From Gnetum montanum (Eukaryota > Streptophyta > Gnetopsida > Gnetales > Gnetaceae), in the NCBI GenBank assembly GCA_015680685.1, contig MNCI01026334.1, positions 606,561-670,560 on the forward strand: 64,000 bases of DNA. Reading direction: 5' to 3'. The position numbers were made by a program, and so were the translations under genes. The notes under the pieces were generated by a model. It searched no databases, was not told the DNA's origin, and saw nothing but the letters and a program-made list of their open reading frames with translations. Below are positions 1 through 11,617 of this stretch, in pieces. Positions within the stretch are counted from its first letter, which is position 1. The number at the start of each line of letters is the position of its first letter.

Positions 1-2614
1 TAAAAAAGGCCTGCCTCAAGAAAATGACATCGAAGGAGGTCCAAAGATTCATGCTTTAGGAGCTAAAATTTGTACCCTTCTTGGAGTTTGCTTTTTCAAA
101 AGTCAAAGCTCAACTACAAAACTCTTCCATGTGGTTCATTAGCAAATCTAACGAGGTATGGTACATGGAAGAGACATACCTTTTTTGGAACAGCAAGTAG
201 GCTAGTTCCACAATCAACATCAAGGACATATCTATGTCCTACTTGGTGAAAGCAATCTCTGAGGCCTTTGGGTTGCCTAATATTGGGGCCACTCTAGCTG
301 AAATTCCAATGTAGATAGATCCAAGCATCAAGAAAGAATGAATGCAGTGGTGCTATGGAGTGGACCATAAGGAGTTTGGTGCACTCACCATGGTGGAATG
401 AGCATATTTCAAAATTTTAGCCTTTTAACTCAATCCAATGATGAGGCTCAACAAAGTCACAGCCTTATCCACCCATGTGTGTGTTGCTCTAAGCAAAAGA
501 TTCCCTATCAACCTACCATTATTAATCTATCTAGAAATAGAAAAGTGCTTCAAGGAGAACAAACATGGGAGGATGACACTCCCCTTTCCATCCCTCATTA
601 GAAAATTATACAAAAGGGAAGGCATAGCCTACCACACTAATGATGTAGTCCATTGTGCTCTAAATACTTCTTGGATGGAGATGATGAAGGATAAAGTGCC
701 TGCAAAGGTGGTTCAAGAAGAGGAGAAATAACCACTACCTCCATTGGCCACTCATGAAACAATGCCAGAGACCCTTGCTACCATTGAGCACATGCATGAA
801 CTCCATTTGTAGCTCTTGCAATAACAACAGCAACAAGTAGTAACAAGTGGTGGTGATCCATCTATATACCAACCAACCATGAGCCACCTTAATGAACTAG
901 CTTGAACCATAAGTCATATGGAAAGTGGGGCACCAACATTTTCTACCCAATGAATATAGGTGCCTACAAGATCAAATCCAAGTGCTCGAGAGGTAATGGT
1001 ATCCCTCTCACAATAGCAAAAATTCCCAGAAATATTTGGAAATGCCCCTACCTTTTTAATGTATTTGAAGAAGGGTGAGGAGGTAATTGTCCTACTGATG
1101 TAACACAAAATATAGGAGATGGTGGTCAAAGTGGTTGCTGACAGAGTGGCTAAAGCACTTAATGCACCTACAATGTTTGTGCACTTAGAGATGTGCAAAT
1201 GTTCGTAGGCACTATCAACTAAAGATTAAGTACAACCTAGAATTAGAAATTACTGGACCAACTAGTGGAAACCAGGCAATTGATTCTAGATGTCTTTGAC
1301 CTTCTAAATACCATCACTGCTACCTAGTCAAAGCTGCCTGAGGCAAAGGGAAAATGGATCATCATTGAGGGGCAACTTGAAATGACTAGAGCAAAAATCC
1401 AATGCTTGGCTGCAAAAGTTGTCGAATTAAGAACTTGCCTCATTGATCTTACACTACTTTGTCAAGCAATTACATGAGATGAAGCTTTCCAATAGCTTCA
1501 GGCCAAACTCAAAGAGGCTAAGTATGTCAAGGAGTTAGCAGTCTTTGACTAGTCCTTGGTTGATGCCATCACGCATAACATTCAGAAGAACTTGGTCTAA
1601 ACTCTCTAAGAAAATGAAGCCCAGACCACAAAAAATCATTACCTGTAGAATGTTGATGCACAAAAACAATAGATGTCTAACTTCATACATCAATAATAGG
1701 AGCAGCTTGCTAGGGTGAACATTGAACTAAGGAAGTTAGTAGCAAAAAATAGAAACCTCTTGATGGATCAGATTCATGCCTTATGCCAAAAGTTTGCAAT
1801 AGAAAATACCACTTGGAAGAACGAGGCCCTCAAATTTGAGAGGGAAAAGAACCATCATAGAGACCATGTGAGATTGTAGAAAGAAATTACTGACAAGCAC
1901 ATTCAACTAGAGAAGGCAAAAGTTAATGATGGCCCTCCAGTAGCTCCAACAAGGAGGCGATGTTTGGCAGCCTATCTTTAATGGGGTAAATGAATATAGT
2001 AAAGGAGAAATTTGCATGAAGGAGTTGTAAATTGAGAAAATGATCAAATACATAAAGCTTGCCAACCTCTAATATGCAAACCTGGCAATGCTAATTACTG
2101 GAAGACTGTGGTCAAAGTTGGAAAGGTAGGTGGCCAGCTCATACTTGTTATACGAGGCAGATTTCAAACATCACAAAGAAATCAAGTAGAAGCTTGTTAT
2201 TGCAAATGCTGAACTCAATGTTCTTAGGAAGAAATTCATAGATCAAAGATCAACTATTGAGAACCTAGCCAAGAGGATGAATGACTACCAGGAGCTATAG
2301 AATGCACTTAGGGCATTCGACATTGAACATAAATAGTTTGCTACCTTGTTTGTTAACATGAAGAAGTTTTTCCCTACAATACCTTGTCCATGGGATATTC
2401 CTATTTTGGCTCACATTGGTGAAGCAGCATAGATCATGAATGATTTCCAAAGTAAGCAGCAGAAGATGAAGGCATTTTTGGATGCCTTCTATCTTCTGCT
2501 AGAAGTTGTAGCTATAGCAAGACAACCATAACCATAGCCCCAACAACAACATGCACTCAAAGTAGGAGAAGGTCCTTTAGAATCTCAGGAGCCTCCACTG
2601 CCTAGGATCATTTG
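1..2614 (+). pseudogene. Decayed extra ORF of an Athila-like retrotransposon (Transposase_32-like plus coiled coil)
   Basis: A formerly long reading frame enters from the left edge and is broken by many stops and frameshifts. The N-terminal part (about 130-730) contains SYLVKAISEAFGLPNI and PFPSLIRKLYKREGIAYH, which resemble the plant 'putative transposon protein' (Transposase_32) type of domain; that assignment is by eye. From about 1,240 to 2,500 the translation is rich in E, K, Q and L and looks like a long coiled coil (for example AAKVVELRTC and later heptad-like stretches). A clearly homologous copy lies on the minus strand at 50,900-49,150. Both copies sit just upstream of an LTR of the same family, so this is probably the extra ORF between pol and the 3' LTR of an Athila-like element. 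Function unknown. Many stops replace glutamine codons. Confidence 0.6.
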
Positions 2615-2861
2615 ATTTTCTTCATCGTCTTCAGGCCATCTAAGGAGTTATGTTATCATTTTTTGTCAGGGTATTCAATTTTTGTCTAAAACACCAATTT
2701 TTTTAATGATTGTAAATCCACATACTTGGACACTCATTTTTTATCATTTTTGTTTTCTGTATCTGTTGTTAGTTAAAAATCTCATACCTTCCCAAAATTC
2801 TGTGAAGAACTTGTTCCTTATTTGTTCACCAGAGGATGAATTTTCATTCAATTATGGGGAT

Positions 2862-3716
2862 ATGATGAACTATGTCATTGGGCTACATCAATAGGATGCC
2901 ACTGACGTGACCTGCTCCACGTAGGGTTTGCTATGTTGCGTGTACCCATTGACATGGCACCCTATTTACACCTATAAATGTGCACCTAACTATTACATTT
3001 ATGGAAATATTTTAGTTAGTTGTATTGAAGCTCTTGCATTTTTTCCTTTTGAAAGTTAGAATATTTTCTAAGTGCCCACAATAGAAGTTAGAGAAGTCTA
3101 CAGATCTTTATTTGAGCACTGATGTATCTAAGCACCTCAATGTGAATGGCAATAAAGATGAGCTTTTCTAATAAAAAGTTGTAGCACTTTGAATAGATTA
3201 ATGTTTTCTTATACATTTATTTCTCATGCACTTTACTTTACTAAATTCTAATTAGGTAATTAATATCAATTAAATAATGAACATAAATATGATCACTTCG
3301 AGGATACGTTAACACTTGGTAATCCCAATAGTGTCTAATGCTTAGTAACCCAGTAGAGTTCCAACGTGTTCCAGATGTGTATGGGATGTGGGAATAGATG
3401 CTTATATTAGAATTAATTAAGTGTTAGTTAGTTATTAAATTAATTAGATTAGTTAAATATTAGATTTACTTTGTTTATAGCACTTAGGCAATTAAAACGA
3501 TAAAATATAAAATGATAAAAATAAGATGACTCAGTTACACTTAACCGTATACTTACACCTCATAAGTGGAACTAAGAAGACAATGATCATGAATTGTAGA
3601 TCCACCTCCTAGACCTAGTGCACTTAAAGAGCTAAAGTCTACAAAATTTAACCAGATCACTTTGTGAACACTAGTGATTCGTATGGTTGGATGTAGGGTA
3701 TACTCGCTACTCATCA
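2862..3716 (+). mobile_element. LTR copy A1 (Athila-like family A)
   Basis: The right end is well supported: ...CTACTCATCA at 3,716 is the reverse complement of the TGATGAGT end shared by copies A2, A4 and A6. A TATA box (TATAAAT) lies at 2,973-2,979. Downstream the text matches copy A5 (60,934-61,704), including 'gtgcccacaat', 'tttatttgag' and a 'gaatggcaataaagat' block. The left end near 2,862 is tentative: a weak purine-rich 'attatgggga' precedes TGATGAAC. It follows the decayed ORF, so it is read as a 3' LTR. No target-site duplication was established. Confidence 0.65.
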
Positions 3717-4039
3717 TCTTTCCATTCAAAATGCATCAAGCCTCTAAGTGAATAAAAATGAATGAATATCTTACTATCAACTGCAAATTCAAGAACTCTT
3801 CTCCTATGATTTGTGTAAGTAGCCTGATGGTCCTAACCTACTCTCAAATCTCCTTGATTTGCTATATTGTGCACAAAACTATATTTGAGTCAATTCATTG
3901 TCTATCCTTGATTACATCCCAACATAAGGGATTCCTACAAAATCTATTGCATAAGATCGCATATAGTATGATCTTCAGACTTACTTGATAGTTGTTTTTA
4001 TAGGCAAAGTTTACCAATTATAATAAATTATTCCATCTA

Positions 4040-5110
4040 TCTAAAAACTATAAGGTGTAAAATTTTAACATCTCCTTTAAAACCTAGTTGACTCTCTTAA
4101 CCTACTCAACCATTTGCAAATGATATGTTAAACTTAAATTCAACATAGTACCCAGGCTATCCATGAATGCTTATCAAAATTAAAAAGTAAATTTGGCATC
4201 TTGATAAAAGATAATCTTTGCAGAAATATCGTGGAACCAAATAATCTTTATGATGAACAAATGTACAACATCCTTTCCATTGCTCTAAGTTCTTTTAGTA
4301 AGAAAATGAGTGGACTTGGTCAACAAGTAAACAAAAACAAAAATAGCATTCTTTCCACCCCTAGTGAAAGGTAAACAATCAATGAAATCCATACTCATCA
4401 TCTTCTACTTCCACTCTGGAATAGTATGAGGGTATAGACAACTACCTGATCAGTAATTCTAAAACTTAACCTATTGGTAGATTAAACATCTTATAAAAAA
4501 TTCATCGATCCACTTCTTCATGCCTCATCACTAATACAATTTGCTTCAACATTTGATGCAGTTTGACACTACTAGGATACATCCAAATTCTATTGAGATG
4601 AGCTTAGTCTAATAGATGTTGTTGCAAAGATTCTAGCACATATAAGTGATTCCTAAAATAAAGCAACCTAAGTGCATCTATTGTTACCAATGAATCACTA
4701 GATTATCTAAGATGCTCATACCAAGGATCACATTGCTGGTTAACTCAAATCTCATCCAAAATGTCTAGATAAATTACGAAACTATGAAGCTTACCATCCA
4801 CCATGCTCAAGGTATTCACAACAACATTGGTTTTTCCTATCTAATACTAAATGGTAAAGTTGAAATCAACCAAAAAATCAACCTACCTCTTGTGATACGA
4901 GTTCAACTTTACAATATCCATGAAATGATTCACTAGCATCTCACATAAGTACAAGGTTACATGAAATATAAAAGATATCTATACGGGTTATTTTACAAAT
5001 CCATAACATGGCTTCAATTACATAATAATGCTTGAATCCCTTATTCATATTATACCAACACATCGATGACACATTTTGATTTAGAATGTGCACTATCACT
5101 AGGAAATTAA
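4040..5110 (-). pseudogene. Ty3/gypsy pol relic (RNase H end, integrase)
   Basis: Reading the minus strand from about 5,000 down to 4,040 gives, in order, the end of RNase H (FTI.YQIGKTNVV.NTLS), an integrase zinc-binding region (RNHLYVLESLQQHLLD), and an integrase core with pieces such as KNAIFVFV, LTKSTHF and a final YHLQMVE...VLKEML block. Several frames are needed and stops are frequent, so the copy is dead. The order shows a minus-oriented element whose 3' side points left. It is distinct in sequence from the Athila-like elements elsewhere in the window. Its LTRs were not recognised. 5,110-5,548 holds nothing I recognise. Confidence 0.6.
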
Positions 5111-5925
5111 ATTCAAGCCTACTAAATAAAATTTACATGAAATACATGTGGGAAGGGCTAGAACACCTTCACAGCAGAGGAAACCATCTTGGTGCCACTT
5201 AGAATAAGTTGGAAAATGGAGCCCAAATTGCAAAACATACTATTAGAACTAATAGCAATTATTGATTAACCAATTCATTAATCAAAATTTTAACTATTAA
5301 TGTATTAATCAACACTATTAACCTTACTATTAATGTTATATTCTATCATTAATCCATGATTACATTGTTTATGATATTCCTGTGAGGCTTCCAACATTAA
5401 ACATTAGAGTAACTGTAAGGTTGATATTAACTTAAATTAGCCATCAAGAACTAAAACACCACAAAAATTTGCATGTTATAGTCAATCTTCATCATGTAGC
5501 TTTTACCCCATGAAACCTAAGGTAAAACTTCATTGTAAATGTGAAGACTGTAACCCACAGTGGGAAATTTCACATACTTTACACTTTTGGGATTGAAAAA
5601 ATGCCTCATAAATGGTCAAAGTCTTATTCCCCAAGTGAAAAAAGTCACCTAGTGTTTATATTTGGGCTTGGGGGGTCAAAATGCCTTTTGAAATGCCAAA
5701 AAAGGTAATTTTATGGGTTTTATGGGGGGTATACATTTCTCTACGTTGGAAGCACATGTATGGGGGTAAATCTCACCTACCCCCAACATGGAAGAGTGGG
5801 GGTTTTGGAAATTTTTCCTCTTTAGCATGGAGACCACATGCACAGCCTGGAAACCTTTTTCCCTTAGCATGAAAGTTTCCCCCAATGTGGAGTCTTCACC
5901 CCTAGCATGAAAAATTGCATCCCCC

Positions 5926-6095
5926 AACATGGAAGCTACAAAAGCCAAAATTCATCACTTCATGCACTTCACCATTGACTAGTCACTTCAGCAAGCATGG
6001 TGGAGAGCTCAACATGGAAGCTACAAAAGCCAAAATCCATCACTTCATGCACTTCAATGTTGACCAACCACTTTAGAAAGCATGGTGGAGAGCTT
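5926..6095 (+). repeat. 85-bp tandem duplication inside the 5' LTR
   Basis: Two consecutive units starting at 5,926 and 6,011 (offset 85 bp) both begin aacatggaagctacaaaagc and end near 'agcatggtggagagct'. The 3' LTR has only one unit, so the duplication arose after insertion or in one LTR only. Confidence 0.8.
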
Positions 6096-6193
6096 AGTGT
6101 GGAAGATTCATCTCTAGCATGGAAGGTGTGCCCTAATTACTATTTATAGTAAACCAAATGGCCATGGGGGGAGAACTTACTATGTAGAGTACC

Positions 6194-6224
6194 ACCCCCC
6201 CCCCCCCCCCCCACCCCCCCCCCN
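6194..6224. repeat. Poly-C tract ending at a single N
   Basis: About 29 C bases (one A interruption) end at an N at 6,224, followed by A bases. The matching place in the 3' LTR (about 26,430) has only a short C run, so tract length here is either a slippage expansion or a sequencing and assembly artefact. Confidence 0.85.
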
Positions 6225-7041
6225 AAAAAAATTGAACACCCATCTCACATGAAATTGGTAGCCAGTTTGTAGCGTGATTCATGGCCCAAAGAACCTATAA
6301 AAGCCAACATCATTTATAGGTTCAACAATTTTCAGTAAGGTTCAACAACTTTTGGCATATAAACACTTTGGCAATTCCACAATTTTTCAGATGATTAAGC
6401 AATTTTCTAAGTACTAATTCCACACTTGGGGCATTCCCATGCACTCAAGAGTTTCTACAAGTTCCCATGCTTACATTCTCTTGAATCCCAACATTGAAGC
6501 ATTATAGCCTTAAGATTTGTGAACTTTTGGTGTCAAAGATGCATCTCTAGGGCTTCTAATCCCTAGCATGGAGCAATCTGGCAATTAAATTTCTTACTTT
6601 TCTCACCCCTCCCAATAGTGATCCAACTTGTAGATCTAAGGTTGAAGTGGAGGAGGTTCAATAGCATTAGGAGTGGCTTAGCACCCGGATCATGGAGTAG
6701 ATCACATTAGCTTCAACAAGCTTTGAACTCCTTCATAAGTGAACTTCCTTCCTACTCATCTAGGCACCATTTTTACACATTTCTCTAACTTACTCTTTGT
6801 TATTTCTCAATAAAGTTTAAAGTTCTGAGCTTATGTTCAAAATAAATTTATTTTCTATGCATTATTTAGATCTATTTGTGATTTTATGTTTTGCATTTCA
6901 TAACTCCCTGGGTGATCTGTTGAGTCTGCCAAGGTGCCCCAAATCCCATTTTTTTCATAAAGGTCCTAGGGATTCGTGGGTTGAGGAACTGTTGCATCAA
7001 GGATCTTTGGTTTTTTCTAATGACTAAAATTTTTAGTTGCA

Positions 7042-8300
7042 ATAGTTTTTCTTGATGTTAGAAGGAGGACCTTTGCCCAAATTCTATGCTAAAACTTTGT
7101 TAGCCACATTGTCAACATTGTCTCTTAGTAGTAAACTTGCATTTTTGCAATCAAAACCTTGGAAATCTAATGCTATGCTTACCCACCCACCCCCACTCCC
7201 AAGCACCACACCACACCCCACACACCCCGCCCCTCCTCTCCTTTGTAGTAAAAATTAGAAGCTTCCCAAAACTATTTTTTAGAAACTATCATGTTTCCAT
7301 TTTGGCCTTCAAACTTTTCCCCCTTCTCTCCAACGTTAGATTAGAAGATGTGAGATTTCCATCATCTCACTCCTGTTCTTTCCCCCTTGTCATACCTAGC
7401 ATAGAGGCCTTTGGGAAGCCAACATGGGAGAAGCTTAACACCAACCAAAAAGACTATATCTATTTTCTTTTTCCATTGAAATTTGCAAGGCTTTTAAATT
7501 TTTTCCATAAAAATTCCCAAAATCCAACGTTGCAACCTATTTTTCCCTTGCAATCAAAGTCCAACATGAAAGATGCAGGTATTTGGGTTTCCAAGATTTT
7601 CACAATAGTTGTAGTGAATTTCAAGGTCAACATTGGTATCCCACCAAGACCTTCAAGAAGATCAACATTGCCCTCCCACCTCCCCCCCCTTAGCATGTAA
7701 CCAAAACTACAGCGTGGAAGTTGCAAGTGGTTGGATGGTGACTTTTCATAGCGGTTGCTATGAATTCTTTTCTCCAAGGCTAGCATTGAAACCTTTTCCA
7801 TTTCTTTTTTTTTCTGCTAATTTCAGTCATTTTTATCTTGTAAAGTTGGTGATATAGCCCTTTCATGAATTACCAAACTTCTAGAAGCTAACTTTCCCTC
7901 CCCCCCAAAATTTCCAAGCTAAGAAAATTAGCAACCTGCCAAAGCCAAGTTTCAATGGAAAAAACCCAAACTTTCCACTTTGTTTTTTAGCCTTTCCCCT
8001 CATCAACATTGAATTAGAAGGTGTGATATTTTCATTATCTCACCCCTCTTCTTTTCCCCCCTACCATACCCAGCCTAGGGATAGTTGAGAGGCCAACTTT
8101 GAAGAGGCTTGAAACTAATGTTTCCAACTTTCCATTCTTGTTAAGGGGGAAAACCCCTCTTATTCCCTACTTACTAATTATAGTAAGTACCTCATTGTTT
8201 TTCCATTTTCATTTCCTTTAAAATTTTTTGAATTCCATTCATTGGAATTTACTTATATTTTACTATTTATAGCCTATTTTAAGCCATTATCAACACTATA
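7042..8300 (+). repeat. Untranslated leader of the Tat-like element with a diverged direct repeat
   Basis: No coding signature. A ~130-bp segment at about 7,310-7,440 ('gattagaagatgtgag' ... 'cccccttgtcatacctagc') recurs diverged at about 7,985-8,115 ('gaattagaaggtgtga' ... 'cccccctaccatacccagc'). A C-rich, low-complexity stretch lies at 7,180-7,240. A primer-binding site complementary to a recognised tRNA 3' end was not seen after the LTR. Confidence 0.55.
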
Positions 8301-8303
8301 GCC

Positions 8304-10090
8304 ATGTCTTTCCAATAGTCCACCAAATTACCCTTCACCCTCACTGGCAAAGATCATAGCTAATAAGCCATGATGGTCTATGACCCCAAAGACCCTACTA
8401 TCATTGAGTGTATGCAACCTTTAAGAATTAGAGAGGAGAGTCATAATTTTGCAACCATATATGAATATCATTATAACTTCATTTGTGCTAAAATACAGGT
8501 AGGCATGCTAATTTCATGTATCGAAGCAAAGGCCAAGAGGGAGTTTGAGCTCATACATAAGAGTGGGAAGGAGTACATCCCTTCCCCATATGACCAAATT
8601 TCTCTTAATGACATCTATGCTACCATCCTAGCCCAATTGATTGCCATGGAAGAGGAAGATGACAAGCATATCTTTGAGAAATAATAGGAAGTGGAGGATG
8701 AATTTAAGGAAGAATCTAAGCTTGAAAACAGCCTAGGTGAACTATTCCAACAAACATCCCCCAAGGTCGTAACACCTTCCTCTAATTCTCTTTTTTTTTC
8801 TCCATGGGCATGGTGCCACCATCTTCCACCCCTTCCCACCCTACTATAGTAGATCCCAATTGGTTATGTTCACACATCAATCTCAACAAATGGCACAAAC
8901 AACAAACTATAACACATCAATGTCATTTACAACAAAGTATTGATATGTAAAACCATTGATGGTGCTTTTTACCACAAAAAATCCAATAATTACTCACATG
9001 GAGCCCACCATTGAACCCTAAGCAACATAGGGGTCACACACCCCATTTGTTCCATTTTTGTCTCAAGTACCAGCACAAACATTCTTTCCTTTGTTTGGTC
9101 CACAAGTCATAATCATAATGCAACCTCTTCCTTCTATCATGCAACTCATAGTGAGACCACAACCTCAAAATACATGCCACAATCCTATGTACAGACCCCA
9201 CAACCAACAAGGCCACCACAAGATTTGGATGAAGCCTTCTAGATGATCCATGACCTAATAGAGAAGTTGAAGAGGCTTAAAGCCTCTACTTCACAAACTT
9301 TTAAGATTATGGATTTCTACCAGAATAATCCCATAAGTCATGTAGTTCCACCCTTGACACTTCCTCCTCGTGTTCCTATTCCCCAATTTAGCAAATATAA
9401 CAAAAAGGTGACCCTAATGCTTGCCTTATTACATTTTGATCCAAATGCTTACTCTTGCAACCATGGCCTCATACCATCATGAGGATTTTCCCTGTGACTT
9501 TGACTAGAAAAGCACTTGATTGGTACCACGCATTACCCAAAGTGTCCATATCCTCTTTAGAGGACTTCATTGGCCAATTTGTAAACTACTTCAAGTATAA
9601 CTTGAAGCCTAACATAACACTTGACCAACTCATGAAGGTCAACTAGGGATCCTTAGAACTTGTACAAAAGCTCATCTATTGGTGGAATGGAATATTGAAT
9701 GAAATACCATAACTTATAGTCGAAGCCCACTTGTTAGCCATATTTAAGAAAGCAGTGAATGACTTCATCAAGTCTAAACTCTACTACCTTGACCCATAGT
9801 TCCTCAACTAGGCATTCTCTAAAACTAAAAATATAGAGAATTTTGTAGAGGCCACTCATGATCTAGCCTATATAGTATATAAAAACCAACACACTTAGAG
9901 AAATAAAGAAAAGAGCAAACAAAACAACACGACCATAGAAATTATAACTAAGAAAAAAAAGATCATAAACCAAGGGCCAAAGGTCAATCCACCCAACGTC
10001 CCCACCAATGACTATAATAACCAACCATCAACCTCTAGGGCCATTACTAAAAACACCATAAAATTTTGGCTAGCACCTTTAGACAGAAAA
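8304..10090 (+). pseudogene. Tat-like gag, N-terminal and central part (broken)
   Basis: Gag forms the particle that packages element RNA. An ATG at 8,304 starts MSFQ.STKLPFTLTGK, followed by a charged region to about 8,690. The retrotransposon gag core is clear at about 9,470-9,650, with HTIMRIFPVTLTRKALDWYH and SSLEDFIGQFVNYFKYNL, the standard layout of the gag capsid-like region. Frameshifts occur near 9,240 and 9,480, and stops are scattered, often at glutamine positions. Coding similarity stops at about 10,090, where the nested insertion begins; the zinc-knuckle part resumes near 12,080. Confidence 0.75.
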
Positions 10091-10229
10091 TAGAGCTAAG
10101 TCATGATCATCCCTAGAATGACCAAGCTCCAGAGCATCAAAACAGCATCGAATGGAGCATAATTAAAAAGGAAAAAGTTCCATGGGACCCATAGGTGACT
10201 ACACTAGCATCTGGCATTAGGAATTTCAA

Positions 10230-11075
10230 GTTTTGGATTCAAAATACTTGGTTTTGACCAAGTACACTATGTTCACGTGGGGCTGTACGCTGGCCAACGT
10301 ACAGGTCAGCTTATGGCAACTTTTGGGCCCCAAAAATAAGCTAAAACATGCCAAAATTGAACATCTGGACCCCCTAGGGCCTTCCCAAGGTCCCCAGCAG
10401 CTCTCAGCCTTCTTAAAATCAAGTTTTAACCTTGAAATAATGCATTTTCAAGTGTATATGCTGGGGATAGTCCTGTATACGCTAGCCAACGTATAGCCTA
10501 GCGTATACCACCAAAAATGGCCTAAAATAGGCACCAAAGAGCAAGATTTTCACCTAAAATTGACTCCTAGAGGTAGGGCAACTATTGGAAATCATCATAG
10601 GCACCTGAAAATCAAGTTTTGACCTTGAAATGATGCATTTTCAAGTGTATACATTGGGGACAGTCTTGTATACGCTGGCCAGCGTATAGCCCAGCGTATA
10701 CCACCAAAAATGGCCCAAAACAGGCACTAAAGAGCAATATTTTCACCTAAAATTGACTCCTGGAGGTAGGGAAACTATTGAGCATCATCACAGGCACCTG
10801 AAAATCAAGTTTTTACCTTGAAATGATGCATTTTCAAGTGTATACGCTAGGGACAGTCTTGTATACGCTGGCCAGCATATAGCCCAGCATCAACCCCACA
10901 AAGTCCATCAAAACAGCACCAAATTAGGGAAAAATTAGCTCAAATTTGACATACAGCATCCTCAAGACATGAGCCATTCAATTCTATAGTCAAAATTGGC
11001 TTTGGAGGTTAAAATTTGGTCCAAAATGCATCATTTATGGTCCATACGCTCGCCAACGTATGGAGTGTATACGCC
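10230..11075. repeat. ~193-bp tandem array with a conserved 20-bp palindrome
   Basis: Palindromic cores start at 10,284, 10,476, 10,669, 10,862 and about 11,043 (spacings 192, 193, 193 and 181). The copy at 10,669-10,688 is the perfect palindrome TATACGCTGGCCAGCGTATA. The intervening sequence also repeats ('ccaccaaaaatggcc', 'aaaatcaagtttt.accttg', 'tgcattttcaagtgtata'). Decayed further copies of the core appear near 11,075, 11,102 and 11,265-11,300. Confidence 0.9.
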
Positions 11076-11517
11076 AGCGTACACACGCTAGACGCCCAAT
11101 CTCATACGTTGAATGCTATACGCAAATGCCAACACACGCCAGAGCATTTCAAGACATGCTGAGGCCAAAAACAGCAGGCCAGAGCATAGATCCAAAAGCC
11201 AGAGACATCATTCTTGTTGTAACATACAAATTCTTTTGTAAATTTTAAGTTTTTTGAGCGTTCCAAGCCTATACGTTGGGCGTTCATACGCCAGTGTGTA
11301 CGCTACATGTTGTACAATTGAAATGTATCCTGCACTCGATCAATGCACCACCTGTCTCTCGATCTAAATTTTTCTCACCTCACAACCACTCATCTCCTTC
11401 CAGATCCGAATCTAATGCCCAAGATCTTATAAAAACCCAGATTTTTCACTAGATCCGGGTTCAAAATTTTTAAAAAGGAGACAAAAAAAACTGGAACCAA
11501 GATACTTAGCAAATCTA

Positions 11518-11617
11518 GGCATCAACCTTTGTACACTGGGCATCAACCTTTGTACACTGGGCATCAACCTTTGTACGCTAGGCATCAACCTCTATACGCT
11601 GGGCATCAAACTTGGAC
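11518..11617 (+). repeat. 21-bp minisatellite, five copies
   Basis: Units begin at 11,518, 11,539, 11,560, 11,581 and 11,602, each starting ggcatcaac and ending in a variant of 'gtacactg', 'gtacgcta' or 'atacgctg'. The unit reuses the tacgctgg word of the neighbouring palindrome. Confidence 0.9.

Larger units (their letters stand above)
5549..7041 (+). repeat. 5' LTR of the Tat-like element
   Basis: Matches 26,134-27,280 as a long direct repeat. It contains a TATA box in 'cctataaaagcc' near 6,294 and an AATAAA near 6,809, giving a U3-R-U5 layout. The right end at TTGCA (7,041) is where similarity to the second LTR stops. The left end is tentative; TGTAACCCACAGTGGG at 5,549 is a plausible LTR start. 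The second copy lacks the equivalent of 5,549 to about 5,728. It is full of 'agcatggaag/agtgtggaag' phrases also found in the 20-23.5 kb array. Confidence 0.7.

Noticed and set aside
7137-7700. A 187-codon plus-strand open frame
   Set aside because: Composition follows the C- and T-rich leader sequence, there is no domain signature, and it overlaps the duplicated leader segments.
10230-11300. CRISPR-like array
   Set aside because: The 193-bp units are repeats throughout, with no spacers, and the context is a plant retrotransposon.
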